Positions 24,221-32,892 of a stretch of DNA of 60,318 bases are shown piece after piece. The stretch comes from Streptomyces albidus (ex Kaewkla and Franco 2022) (GTDB taxonomy: Bacteria; Actinomycetota; Actinomycetes; Streptomycetales; Streptomycetaceae). Every line of letters begins with the position of its first letter. The first letter of the stretch is position 1. Under the pieces are notes generated by a model. That model made no database searches. It was not told where the DNA came from and saw nothing but the letters and a program-made list of their open reading frames with translations. Location of the stretch: the NCBI RefSeq assembly GCF_013870515.1, contig NZ_JACBXA010000009.1, forward strand, positions 1 to 60,318. The letters are read 5' to 3'. The translations under genes and the position numbers were made by a program.

Positions 24221-24265
24221 GCTTGCGAGCTCAGAGCGCGGGTTCGATTCCCGGCACATGCTCCA
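24221..24265 (+). other. Degenerate tRNA-like 3' fragment
   Basis: A T-arm-like GCGGG-TTCGATT-CCCGG (four of five pairs) is followed by seven bases and TCCA, as in a tRNA 3' end. No D-arm or 5' acceptor is present. With the nearby hairpin and arm-like motif it may be a worn attachment site; it could also be chance. Confidence 0.35.
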
Positions 24266-24350
24266 TGGAAAGGCCCAGCTCAAGGGACTTGATCCCGATG
24301 CTGGGTCCTTGCCTGCCCACCGCGCCATCCGCGTCCGTCGGATGGAGCGC

Positions 24351-24530
24351 TCAGCGGCAGGTGAACTCGTTGCCCTGCTCGTCTGTCACCGTCTCACCGG
24401 GGGTGCTGCACGCGTTCCCTTCGGCTGGGGGCGCGTCCGCCCCTGTCACGAACCTGCCCAAGAAGATCAGTCCGACAATAGCTAGGAAAACCACCAGGCA
24501 ACCCAGCCCGTTCTTGGCCTCTTGCGACAT
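24351..24530 (-). CDS. Small membrane-anchored protein with extracytoplasmic Cys pair (59 aa)
   Basis: The ATG at 24530 has GGGGGAG seven bases upstream. Residues 8-26 (LGCLVVFLAIVGLIFLGRF) form one membrane helix, followed by a short acidic outer part with two cysteines (GNACSTPGETV and EFTCR at the end) that could form a disulfide. I do not know a family. Proteins of this plan are common and uncharacterised in Streptomyces. Confidence 0.65.
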   Translation of the reverse strand: MSQEAKNGLGCLVVFLAIVGLIFLGRFVTGADAPPAEGNACSTPGETVTDEQGNEFTCR

Positions 24531-24832
24531 TTCGATCTCCCCCTCCGACGCGCTGACGCCCGTCGCCACCGCGCCGCGAACCGATGGTTCACGTCTTTGT
24601 CGCGTCAGACTAACGAACCGTCAAAAGGCTTTTCTGCCAAGCGGCTTAACCGCTCATCCGCTGGGATACGTGCTTCCACCCGGCGTCATCGAAGAGCTGA
24701 GGGAACAGACGAGGCGCTGGTACGAGACCGGACAAGCCTCTCGTCGGTCCCCGGTCAGAGAACCGTAGGCATCACTTCCGGATGAGCTGACGTCACCACC
24801 TGGCACTCGCCGTTGACGTACATGATGGCCGC

Positions 24833-25219
24833 ATGGCCCAACTTCACGACATCGTGTTCGACTGCGCTGACCCCGCCGGCACGGCTCGCTTCTGGGCCGC
24901 TGTCTTGGAGGGGTATGCCGTCGCCCCGTACGACGACGCGGAGCTCGCTCGCCTCCGGGCCAAAGGGATCACACGTGTGGAAGACGATCCCACCGTGCTC
25001 GTCGAGCCGACGGTCGGCGGACCTCGTCTGTGGTTCCAACTGGTGCCAGAGGTCAGGAGTGGGAAGAACCGTGTTCACCTGGATCTGCTTGCCGCTGATG
25101 TGGAGGCAGAGATCCGGCGCTTGGCTGAGCTCGGCGCAACGGTGCATGCCCGGCACGAGGACCACGACGTCCTGGCTGACCCCGAGGGAAATGAGTTCTG
25201 CGTGTTCCCAATCGGGTGA
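24833..25219 (+). CDS. VOC-family (glyoxalase-like) protein
   Basis: The 128-residue protein has the two beta-alpha-beta-beta-beta halves of the vicinal oxygen chelate fold. It opens with LHDIVFDCADPAGTARFWAAVL and ends with GNEFCVFPIG, both standard in glyoxalase-like domain proteins of Streptomyces. Candidate metal ligands are H5 and the E of NEF; HLDLL in the middle is the usual second-half start. The substrate is unknown. It stands alone with its own short upstream region. Confidence 0.85.
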   Translation: MAQLHDIVFDCADPAGTARFWAAVLEGYAVAPYDDAELARLRAKGITRVEDDPTVLVEPTVGGPRLWFQLVPEVRSGKNRVHLDLLAADVEAEIRRLAELGATVHARHEDHDVLADPEGNEFCVFPIG

Positions 25220-25399
25220 CAAGAGAAGGGACTCGTACGTGCGGGCCGCTGGTCCTCGCCGCGATTTTCGCCAGGGCTGCGCGATGATCGGGGAGGTTCT
25301 TCCGGCTTGCACGTTCGGCTGGACCGTCACGTTGGTTGCCCCCGATGTGCCGGTGGGAGAGGCTGTGCCATACAACAAAGTGTGCGAGGGGTGGTCAAT

Positions 25400-26263
25400 G
25401 TGGCTGAAATGAGTCGTGCGCCGCTGGGGTCTGTGCTGACGGCGATCGTCACCCCTTTCGACAGCGGTCTCGAGGTGGACGAGCAGGCGTTCGTGTCGCT
25501 GCAGCGTCATGTGCTCGCGAACGGGTCCGACGGTGTCGTGGTTGCCGCGACGACGGGAGAGCCCTCCACTCTCACCAACGCCGAACATCTCCGGCTGATC
25601 GAACTCGCATGTGCCGAGCGGCCGGCCGGTACGAGCGTGATCGCCTCCACCGGCTCGAACAACACGGCTCAGGCCTGCGTAATGACCGAACGGGCCATCG
25701 AGCTGGGCGCCGACGCGGTTCTCTCGGTGGCGCCGTACTACAACCGGCCGAATCGCCGTGGCTTGGTGCGGCACTACACGGAGATCGCGAAGGCCGCCGG
25801 GAAACCCGTCGTGCTCTACAACATCCCGACGCGCGCCGGTATCGACATGCCGAACGATCTGCTCGCCGAGCTGGCCCAGATCGAGCACATCGACTACGTC
25901 AAGCAGGCCAACAACGCCAGTCTCGCCCCAGTTGACGGGCTTGGCCTGTATGCGGGGAACGACGACGTCTTCGCCCGCACCCTCGACCTGAACGGCTGCG
26001 GGGGAATCCTCGTCGCCAGCCACGTCGCCGGACACCTGATGCGGCGCATGGTCGACGAACCCCACCGGCGCGCGGAGATCGACGACATGTTGCAGCCGCT
26101 CTACCAGGCGCTCGGCGTGACGACCAATCCGATTCCGGTCAAGGCCGCTCTCAACCTGCTGGGCCACCGGGTGGGCGGCCTGCGCCTGCCGCTGGTCGAA
26201 GCCGACGAGGAAGAAACGGAAGTCGTCCGCACGGCACTTGTCGCCTGCGGCCTGCTCGCCTGA
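25400..26263 (+). CDS. 4-hydroxy-tetrahydrodipicolinate synthase (DapA family)
   Basis: The 287-residue TIM-barrel protein has the family residues: TTGEPSTLT (T51, T52), YYNRP (Y113/Y114), VLYNIPTR (Y140) and the Schiff-base lysine K168 in DYVKQANN. It would condense pyruvate with an aldehyde, in lysine synthesis if it is true DapA. The GTG at 25400 has GAGGGG upstream; an ATG three codons later is also possible. Streptomyces carry several paralogues, and no other lysine gene is nearby, so an accessory pyruvate aldolase role cannot be excluded. Confidence 0.85.
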   Translation: MAEMSRAPLGSVLTAIVTPFDSGLEVDEQAFVSLQRHVLANGSDGVVVAATTGEPSTLTNAEHLRLIELACAERPAGTSVIASTGSNNTAQACVMTERAIELGADAVLSVAPYYNRPNRRGLVRHYTEIAKAAGKPVVLYNIPTRAGIDMPNDLLAELAQIEHIDYVKQANNASLAPVDGLGLYAGNDDVFARTLDLNGCGGILVASHVAGHLMRRMVDEPHRRAEIDDMLQPLYQALGVTTNPIPVKAALNLLGHRVGGLRLPLVEADEEETEVVRTALVACGLLA

Positions 26264-26532
26264 GCTGGCGAGCGGAACAAGTCGGTTGGGACGACACGGC
26301 CTGAGAGGCCGTTTAGCCTCGGGGCCCGTGCCAGATGCGTGCCGGAAGACGTGGGAAGCCGCGGTCGACACCGGTCACGCATGGGCCTTGTCGCGGGGCG
26401 GATTGCATCCCGCTTCGGTGCGCGGACGCCCACTGATACGCAGCTCGCACAGACACACTCGGAGGGTCGGCACATCTGCTGAAGTGGGCCTCCGCCACCG
26501 CCTCGGCGCCGTGTGACGGGGAACGCCCGTGG

Positions 26533-26757
26533 TCAGTCCGCGCTGCCCTGCATCGGGGCCCAGAACTCCTCGAACGACATCGTGCCGTCGCCGTCCGTGT
26601 CGAGTACGTCGATGAATTGCTGCGCCTGCTCGTCGGTGAGGTGCTCGCCGCGCAGCTCGGCGACGACCTGCTGGTATTCCTTGGCAGTTATCTGCCCGTC
26701 GCCGTCAAGGTCGTAAGCATCGAAGACCTTGCGCGCGGCCGCCTTCATGTCCACCAC
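26533..26757 (-). CDS. Two-EF-hand calcium-binding protein (calerythrin/CalD-like)
   Basis: The 74-residue acidic protein has two canonical EF-hand loops: D16-x-D18-G-D20-G ending at E27, and D53-x-D55-G-D57-G ending at E64. Each is flanked by helices. Such small proteins bind two calcium ions and occur widely in Streptomyces (CalD/CabA-like); their role is buffering or signalling in the cytoplasm. GAAAGG lies before the start. It is monocistronic. Confidence 0.9.
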   Translation of the reverse strand: MVDMKAAARKVFDAYDLDGDGQITAKEYQQVVAELRGEHLTDEQAQQFIDVLDTDGDGTMSFEEFWAPMQGSAD

Positions 26758-27093
26758 GTGAGTTCGCCTTTCCTCGTTGGATGTTGCGCGATGCTACTTC
26801 GCATCGATCCCCTGCAGCACGCCGAAGCGGGACGCGGTCCGGGGTCGGCCAGATGGCCGCCAGGACGCCGATGACGAGGCCGGCACCGGGTGTTGCACGT
26901 GATGCACCGGGCGTGGAACCAGTCTGGACTGCAAGTCCTACACCCCAACGCGGCACACTGACACACCCGCCCGAGCCGCTCTACCGACATGCGAAGCACC
27001 ACTTGTTCAAGGTCATTGGACCCGAGCCCCCTAGGTAATCCCTGACCTGCCAACACCATGGCTACCGCCGCGGACCTCGCCAATGATCGGGAC
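26758..27093. other. No gene seen (336 bases)
   Basis: This stretch separates the divergent EF-hand and hydrolase genes and must contain both promoters. A short segment at about 26929-26950 resembles the anticodon arm of tRNA-Cys, but no tRNA can be folded around it. Confidence 0.5.
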
Positions 27094-28395
27094 ATGCAAA
27101 CAACCATGAATCGCAGCACTGCTCTACGCGGACTCGTCACCGGCTCCCTCGTCCTCTGCAGCGCCGCCGCCCTCGTCGCCCCAGCCGGGGCATCTTCCGA
27201 TGGCCTCGACATAACCGGCGGGCGCGGCGCCTTACTCTCGGTCGAGAAGGGCAAGACCCTCACTGCAACCGACGTAGTGGCAGCGCTGGACGACAAGATG
27301 GATGCAAGTGCGGTCCGCTACGGCGTGGCGACGTACGTGGTCAGATACCGCACCATCGACCACGCCGGCGCTCCCACCATCGCAAGCCAGCTCCTCGTCC
27401 TCCCCGAGAACGGCGACCCCTCCGTGTCCGTCGTCTCCTGGCTGCACGGCACCATCGTCACCAAGACTGATGTCGCTTCTGTGCGGACGGATACCAACGA
27501 CTACCGCGCCGCCCTCCTCTTCGCCTCGACCGGGAGCGCGGCCTCCGCCCCCGACTACGTCGGGCTCGGTAAGGACAGTCCGGGCCGGCACCCCTACGGC
27601 GACCCGCGGGCCACCGTTTCAGCCACCGTCGACGCGCTGCGTTCGGCCCGTACCGTGGCCCACGGCATGGGCCGAGCGTTGGAGCGGAAGGTTCAGGTCA
27701 GCGGCTTTTCGCAGGGCGGGCCCGCAGCCATGCTGGTGGGACGGGCGCTCCAGCAAGAGGGCGCCGACCGCTACTTCCGGCTCGGCGCGCTCGCCCCGAC
27801 CGGCGGCCCCTTCGACCTGAGCACGTTCGAGGCGGCCGCGGCCGATGACCAGATCGCCAAGTCCGGTATCTACCTTGCCTACTTCGTCACTGCCTGGAAC
27901 CGGATGTACGGCGGGCTGTACGACTCCACCGGTGAGGCGTTCAAGGCCCCGTACGACACCAAGGTCGATGAACTGTTCGACGGGTACCACACGCCGGAGG
28001 ACATCATGAAGGAACTGACACTCGTCTCCCGGGACTTGTTCACCCCGGAGTTCCTGGAGAAGATCCGGCATCCCGAGGGGGTTCTGAAGCGGAAGCTCCG
28101 CGCACTCGACACCACCTGTGACTGGCGCCCGCACGTCCCGGTGCAGATCTTCCACGGCCGCGGGGACCAGGACGTCGCATTCGCTCACGCCGAGCAGTGC
28201 GGGGCCCAACTGAAGGCAAACGGCGCCAAGTACACATTGACGAATCTCGGGAACTACGACCACAACGCCTCGGTTCAGCAGGCCCTGCCGCGCATCGTCC
28301 GATTCTTCGAGGAGTCATCGAAGCAGTCCAGGGGCGCGGTTGTACGGCAGCGAAGTACGGCAACCACAGCGACCGTCACGGACGGCCTTCGGTAG
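27094..28395 (+). CDS. Secreted alpha/beta hydrolase (secretory lipase-like)
   Basis: The protein (433 residues from ATG 27094; ATG 27106 also possible) has a signal peptide with basic start, hydrophobic LVTGSLVLCSAAALVAP and a cleavage site near AGASS. The nucleophile elbow is GFSQGG, and VQIFHGRGDQD carries the likely acid, with NYDHNA the catalytic histidine. This is the pattern of extracellular lipases/esterases. Its last 20 codons contain copy 3 of the arm-like motif (28342-28364), so the C-terminus (after FEESSKQ) may have been replaced when an element integrated. Confidence 0.8.
   Translation: MQTTMNRSTALRGLVTGSLVLCSAAALVAPAGASSDGLDITGGRGALLSVEKGKTLTATDVVAALDDKMDASAVRYGVATYVVRYRTIDHAGAPTIASQLLVLPENGDPSVSVVSWLHGTIVTKTDVASVRTDTNDYRAALLFASTGSAASAPDYVGLGKDSPGRHPYGDPRATVSATVDALRSARTVAHGMGRALERKVQVSGFSQGGPAAMLVGRALQQEGADRYFRLGALAPTGGPFDLSTFEAAAADDQIAKSGIYLAYFVTAWNRMYGGLYDSTGEAFKAPYDTKVDELFDGYHTPEDIMKELTLVSRDLFTPEFLEKIRHPEGVLKRKLRALDTTCDWRPHVPVQIFHGRGDQDVAFAHAEQCGAQLKANGAKYTLTNLGNYDHNASVQQALPRIVRFFEESSKQSRGAVVRQRSTATTATVTDGLR
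28342..28364 (+). repeat. Integrase arm-site-like motif, copy 3
   Basis: GTACGGCAG-C-GAAGTACGGCAAC matches copies 1 and 2 except at a few positions. It lies inside the 3' end of the hydrolase frame. The following ACCACAGCGACCGTCAC also resembles the flank of copy 2. Confidence 0.5.
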
Positions 28396-28729
28396 CTGAA
28401 TCTAGCTCGGTCGACTGAGGTCATTCGAGGCAGCGTGGTGGCGTTGCGAGTCGGCAAACGAGCCGACTGGTGGATCCAGAGAAACAGTCGCCCGAGGTAT
28501 CCGGTTAACCGCAAGGCCCGCCTCATCGGCGGGAATTCGAGGGGTCGAGTACGCAAAATTGCTGCGCTTTCATCGACCGGGAAATTCGGAATCGCATCAG
28601 TCTGTCAGTGCACCAGCACAAGAGGCGGCGTGTTGCAAGCAGAACGCCCTGCTCGGGGAATACGGTTTGCCACTGCCTAAACGCGATCAATTACTGATCG
28701 TGTCCAGTCCTCATGGAAGTGGAGATGTA
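28396..28729. other. Intergenic stretch (334 bases) with an inverted repeat before the secreted-protein gene
   Basis: No gene is seen. CGATCA-ATTAC-TGATCG (28684-28700) is a perfect 6-bp inverted repeat 30 bases upstream of the next ATG and may be an operator or part of the mRNA leader. Confidence 0.5.
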
Positions 28730-29065
28730 ATGCGCAAGCTTCGCGAAGCTGCCGTTGTGGCCGCCATGGTCGGTAGCGTCAGCATGCTCGGTGCCGGCGT
28801 CGCGTCCGCCTACGGCGGCGAGGAGCAAGAGCTCCCGACCGTCAACTGCGTGCAGGACGCCGACAGCAACAGCGCAACGATCACGTTCGCCGGGACCCTT
28901 GTCCCGGTGACCACCGGCGACGCCGGCGACGCCGACGCCAGCGCCACCCAGCAGATCTGCGGCGTCGGCAACGAGGAGAACGAGAACACCGCCGGCGACG
29001 CCACCGGCGGCACCGGGACCTCCGTCGCCGGAGGTGGAGGTGGTGGGGGCGGCGGAAACAACTGA
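28730..29065 (+). CDS. Small secreted protein with Cys pair and polyglycine tail (111 aa)
   Basis: A signal peptide runs to about residue 26 (MRKLREAAVVAAMVGSVSML then GAGVASA). The mature part is acidic, with C38 (NCVQDA) and a second cysteine (QQICG), probably a disulfide, and ends in nine glycines before NN. GGAG precedes the ATG. The size, signal peptide and composition recall small Streptomyces surface or sporulation-associated proteins, but it lacks the chaplin signature, so no function is assigned. A stem-loop terminator follows at 29108. Confidence 0.75.
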   Translation: MRKLREAAVVAAMVGSVSMLGAGVASAYGGEEQELPTVNCVQDADSNSATITFAGTLVPVTTGDAGDADASATQQICGVGNEENENTAGDATGGTGTSVAGGGGGGGGGNN

Positions 29066-29107
29066 GACGCCGTAGCGGCCCCGGGCAACCGCGGGTCATT
29101 CCAGCTC

Positions 29108-29152
29108 ACAACGACGCTCCCGGCCAATGTTCTTTGTCCGGGGCGTTGTTGT
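29108..29152 (+). terminator. Imperfect stem-loop after the secreted-protein gene
   Basis: ACAACGACGCTCC pairs with the region GGGCGTTGTTGT (G-T pairs included) around a loop of about 15 bases. It lies about 40 bases after the stop codon at 29065. Confidence 0.6.
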
Positions 29153-29326
29153 GTACTGCTGTCCGCCCAATACCGTTCCCGTGGTTTCCGGTAGTTGGCG
29201 TCCGGGCCGCACAGCCGTCCCGGGACATGTCTGTAAGACCCAGGAAAAGAAACAGCCTTCACAACAAGTCCTGTGCCGTACTCGTGCCGGATTCAGCGGG
29301 ACAACGGGAACGGTAGGGTCACGATC

Positions 29327-29764
29327 ATGAGCGTTGAGGTGGAGGTCGTCCGTGAGGCGACCGACGAGGTGGTCGAAGTACTCGCTCGTCTGCTGCCCCA
29401 GCTTTCGAGTACGGCCGGCGTGCTTGACCGGGAGTCGGTGGCCCGGCTGCTCGGCAGTGACGCGAACACGCTGGTGATGGCCCGAGTCGAAGGCCGAGTG
29501 GTCGGCATGCTGACCCTGATCATGTTTCCGCTGCCCTCGGGTCTGCGCGGCCGCATCGAAGACGTGGTTGTCGACGAGGCTGCCCGGGGCCACGGTGTGG
29601 GAGCGGCATTGACGGGTGAGGCAGTGCGCCTGGCCGAGGCGGCCGGGGTTCGGACAGTCGACCTCACCTCGCGTCCGTCTCGGCAGGCAGCGAACCGGCT
29701 GTACGAACGTCTTGGGTTCCAGGCCCGCGATTCCCAGGTCTACCGGTTCGTCGTTCAACCGTAG
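29327..29764 (+). CDS. GNAT-family acetyltransferase
   Basis: The 145-residue protein has the GNAT core: LVMARVEGRVVGMLTLI (strands 3-4), IEDVVVDEAARGHGVGAAL (the acetyl-CoA loop R/Q-x-x-G-x-G/A as RGHGVG) and VRTVDLTSRPSRQAANRLYERLGF (motif B). The ATG at 29327 is preceded by GGGTCACGATC. The acceptor substrate is unknown. It is convergent with the NACHT gene, and the two are only 72 bases apart. Confidence 0.88.
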   Translation: MSVEVEVVREATDEVVEVLARLLPQLSSTAGVLDRESVARLLGSDANTLVMARVEGRVVGMLTLIMFPLPSGLRGRIEDVVVDEAARGHGVGAALTGEAVRLAEAAGVRTVDLTSRPSRQAANRLYERLGFQARDSQVYRFVVQP

Positions 29765-29836
29765 GCAGGTCCCTGTGGCACACAGGGCGTGCTCTGTGCC
29801 GCGGCCTGACGGCGGGCGGCCTCCTTGCTGGCGGAC

Positions 29837-31912
29837 CTACTGGGCGCTGCCAACGCTGATGCTGCTGGCGTCGGCAGCGGAGGCGGAGGCGATGACCGAG
29901 GCCGGTTCAGCCAGGTGACGCTGAAGCAGCCGGTGCCGGAACTCGTAGTAACCGTTCATCTGCCGCAGGATCCCCCGCTCCCGCGCGTCCTCCACGAACG
30001 CCATCAGCCGCATCGGCGTACGCCCGCGTACGGCCAGCCAGACGCGGGTGATCACGAACCGTCCCCATGAGCTGGATCCGATCGCCATCAGCCCGAGCCC
30101 GGTGGCGCTGAGCAGGGCACCGGCGGCGGCCCCCATCAAGGCCTCGACGGCGGTGGGCAGTTGGTCGATCAGGGTGACGTCGTCGAGCTGCGGGACGCGC
30201 CGGCCGTCCTTGATGGACGCGCCGAGGTAGGCCCCCGTGAGTGCCCCGGCCACGGCGCCGGCCAGCCAGGCGTAGACCACCGCTGTGCGGTCGGAGCGGA
30301 GCAGGGCGGTCGGGGTGACGGCCTCCATCGGGTCGCTGGGTTCGCTGAAGTAGCGGGCTGCGGCGTAAGTGATGCCGGTCAGCACGCCGCCGATCACGGC
30401 GTACTGAGGCCTCTCGTACAGGAACCAGGCGATCACCGCGGTCGCCGCGGCGCCCATCGCTCCGAAGCCGAGCACCCGCTGCAGTGCGTGCGAGGACGGC
30501 GCTCGTACGGACCGGAGGCGGGGCTTGGCGCGGCGCGGATCGTCCTGCGGCACGAGCTCCACCACAGGCGCACCGATCAGCGCGGCGCCCAGGCCGATCC
30601 ACAGGCCCAGGAGTGGACGTCCGAAGAGGGCGAAGAGCGCGATCGCCGCAGCCGAGCAGCAGATGGACGCGTTGAACCAGGCCACCGCCAGATACACCCA
30701 CCGCGGCACCGCGCGGTGCAGCTGCCACCAGGCCAGTCTGCCCGTGGCGGAGTCGACGTTCCGGGCGAGGAAGGCAAGGTGGCGGCGGGCCTCGTCGGCA
30801 TCGAGGTCACCGCGTCGGTAGGCCCGGGCGATGCAGGCCCCCAGCAGATGCTGCTTGATCCGCTCCTCGGCCCCCGGTCCGGTGGCCGAGAGCAGTTCCC
30901 CGGGCAGCGAACCGCCGAGCGCCACGAGCAGGGAGAGCATGAACGGTGTCTCCAGCGCCCGCGCCAACGGTCCGTCCGGCCGGGCGTCCAGAGCGGAGGT
31001 CAGCGGCTCCAGGGCCGGCTCAGGACGAGCGGTCTCCAGGATCCCGCGGGCCTCGTCCGCGCGCAGGGGTTGCAGCTGTACGACGAGCGCCTCGCTCAGC
31101 AGCCCGCCGGCGTCCAGCCGGTCGAACTCGGCGCTCCGGCAGCTCAAGATGAAGCATCGGCCCTCCAGTTCGTCCTCGATACGACGCAGTGCGGCGGCGG
31201 GGTCGCCGACCTCGTCCAGTCCGTCGAGAACGGGGAGTACGTGGTGCTGAACGAGCTTGCCGGCGATCTGGTGACTTCTCGTCTGGTCCGCGAAGGCCGG
31301 GTAGTTGGTGGTGAGTTCGTCGGTCATCCAGTCCATGAGCGGACGGGCCGGGTTCCAGGAGGAGAGCCGGAACAGCACGGGAACTGCCGGGCCGTCCGGT
31401 TCGGCGAGCTCCACAGTGGCCAGTACGCACACCGCCGTCTTGCCGGCTCCCGGTTCTCCCGTCACCACCAGCCGGGACAGGCTGCCTTCGCGGGCGTGCC
31501 GGGCGAAGGCTCCCGTGAGCTGGTCCAGTACGCCCTCCTCGGGCAGTTCGGCGGACAGCTGCGAGACCCGTCCCGAACCGGGCCGGCGTCGCCAGCGCAC
31601 CGCCATCCGGCGCTCCGAGAAGAGGCCGCGGTGACGGCTCTCCTCCACCCAGTCCCTGGCGATCTTCCGCGCCAGCACCGGCACCTCCGCTGCGACCGCC
31701 TCGTCCAGCGTGACAACCGGACCCCGGCTGCCCTGGAGCACGGTCGTCACGATGTTGGCGACGGTGAGTACAACGGGGACGAAGGATGCCCACACGTCCA
31801 GTGCCTTCAGATCGCCGTTCATGACACCCCGTAGGGCTATGCCGACCGTGGCCACCAGGATCGTGGCGAGTGCCGTGTAGACGACCGCCGAGAGCGCGCG
31901 CCGGGCCGTCAT
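29837..31912 (-). CDS. NACHT-type STAND NTPase with membrane segments
   Basis: The 691-residue protein has two N-terminal membrane helices (about 7-27 and 38-58), a short linker, then a NACHT domain: Walker A GEPGAGKT (152-159), Walker B LPVLDGLDEV (226-235) and the sensor stretch FILSCRSAEF. The last third carries several hydrophobic helices (about 415-610) instead of repeats, so the C-terminal sensor may be membrane-embedded. NACHT proteins act in innate immunity, in bacteria often against phages. The ATG overlaps the stop of the upstream isoprenoid-synthase gene (ATGA), so the pair is one unit. Confidence 0.9.
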   Translation of the reverse strand: MTARRALSAVVYTALATILVATVGIALRGVMNGDLKALDVWASFVPVVLTVANIVTTVLQGSRGPVVTLDEAVAAEVPVLARKIARDWVEESRHRGLFSERRMAVRWRRRPGSGRVSQLSAELPEEGVLDQLTGAFARHAREGSLSRLVVTGEPGAGKTAVCVLATVELAEPDGPAVPVLFRLSSWNPARPLMDWMTDELTTNYPAFADQTRSHQIAGKLVQHHVLPVLDGLDEVGDPAAALRRIEDELEGRCFILSCRSAEFDRLDAGGLLSEALVVQLQPLRADEARGILETARPEPALEPLTSALDARPDGPLARALETPFMLSLLVALGGSLPGELLSATGPGAEERIKQHLLGACIARAYRRGDLDADEARRHLAFLARNVDSATGRLAWWQLHRAVPRWVYLAVAWFNASICCSAAAIALFALFGRPLLGLWIGLGAALIGAPVVELVPQDDPRRAKPRLRSVRAPSSHALQRVLGFGAMGAAATAVIAWFLYERPQYAVIGGVLTGITYAAARYFSEPSDPMEAVTPTALLRSDRTAVVYAWLAGAVAGALTGAYLGASIKDGRRVPQLDDVTLIDQLPTAVEALMGAAAGALLSATGLGLMAIGSSSWGRFVITRVWLAVRGRTPMRLMAFVEDARERGILRQMNGYYEFRHRLLQRHLAEPASVIASASAADASSISVGSAQ

Positions 31913-32892
31913 TGTCCGGCCTCCGGTGCGGCCGGCGGGAGGGCGTCCGCACCGCGGGAGAGGAAGGCCAGCACGGCGGACCTCCTGGCGGGGCGGCGCG
32001 CCAGCCGGCCGACGACGGGCAACCTTCGTCCCACCCACGACTCGAGAAGCAGGAAGAAGAGCATCCCGCAGTACGGTCCGGCGGACCGGACGCCGTAACA
32101 CGCCACCAACCGCGGCTTGACGGCGCGCAGTCGCTCCGCGATCTCGGGCAGGGTGATCATGCCGAGGGTGGCGAGGGTGGTCACGCCGTGGGCGCGGTCG
32201 AACTCGACGTCCATGTAGTCGTCGAGGGACTGCAGGGCCTCGCCCAGATCCATGGCGAGCTCCCGTTCGGCGGACTCCAGGCCTGGATTGACGATGCCGC
32301 AGAGGATCAGGTTGGCCGCCCTGCCCTTGCCGATGGTGATCTTCTCGAGGACGTCGACGGGGATGTCCGCTTCGCGCTGGCGGCGGGAGAGGACCTGGTA
32401 CTCGTGCAGCGAGATCAGCGCCATGAACGTGGACTCGTCGGGGGTGTGGCCGAGTCTGCGCTCGATCTCGTACACCAGCCGCCCGAGGAGCAGTTCGGCC
32501 TCCGTGCCTGCGGTGAAGGGGCGGTTGCCCAGCAGTTCGGCGAGGCGTGCGTCAGCCGAGGGGCCGACGTCGCTGTCGATGATGTCGTCGTAGAGCCGGG
32601 TGACCGCTCCGGCCAGGACGGCGACGTCCAGTTGGGGTCTGCGTCCGGTCAGGCGGGCGTAGGCCAGCATGGCCAGGCCGAACTTCACGCTCATCGCTCG
32701 CAGGGACCGGCCGGCTCGGTCGCGCTCGTGCGGGTCGGTGAGGGTGTCCGTGAGGAACGGGGCGACGACTTGCTCGTATGCCTCGGCGAGCCCGGGCAGT
32801 GAACGGTATGCGGCCACCGCGGCCGAAGGTAGCCCGGTGGCCATCCTCAGCGACCGGAAGAGCGCACCGATCTCCGTGAACCCCTGCCTCAT
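31909..32892 (-). CDS. Class I isoprenoid-synthase-like enzyme coupled to the NACHT gene
   Basis: The 327-residue all-helical protein has two aspartate-rich motifs: DDIID (102-106) and DDYMD (224-228, followed by VEFDRAHG), the layout of polyprenyl synthases and related class I enzymes that bind prenyl diphosphate through Mg2+. The C-terminal 60 residues are Arg-rich with a hydrophobic stretch (CGMLFFLLLESWVG) that may contact the membrane. ATG 32892 has GAGGGGGGCGG upstream. It is not in a terpene cluster; its sole partner is the NACHT gene. The product is unknown. It might make or sense a lipid that gates the NACHT protein. Confidence 0.8.
   Translation of the reverse strand: MRQGFTEIGALFRSLRMATGLPSAAVAAYRSLPGLAEAYEQVVAPFLTDTLTDPHERDRAGRSLRAMSVKFGLAMLAYARLTGRRPQLDVAVLAGAVTRLYDDIIDSDVGPSADARLAELLGNRPFTAGTEAELLLGRLVYEIERRLGHTPDESTFMALISLHEYQVLSRRQREADIPVDVLEKITIGKGRAANLILCGIVNPGLESAERELAMDLGEALQSLDDYMDVEFDRAHGVTTLATLGMITLPEIAERLRAVKPRLVACYGVRSAGPYCGMLFFLLLESWVGRRLPVVGRLARRPARRSAVLAFLSRGADALPPAAPEAGQ

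Noticed and set aside
26929..26950. Possible tRNA-Cys gene (CTGGACTGCAAGTCC)
   Set aside because: Only an anticodon-arm-like stretch is present; D-arm, T-arm and acceptor cannot be built around it.
27619..28263. Minus-strand frame opposite the secreted hydrolase
   Set aside because: No start signal or family; the plus strand carries signal peptide and GFSQGG.
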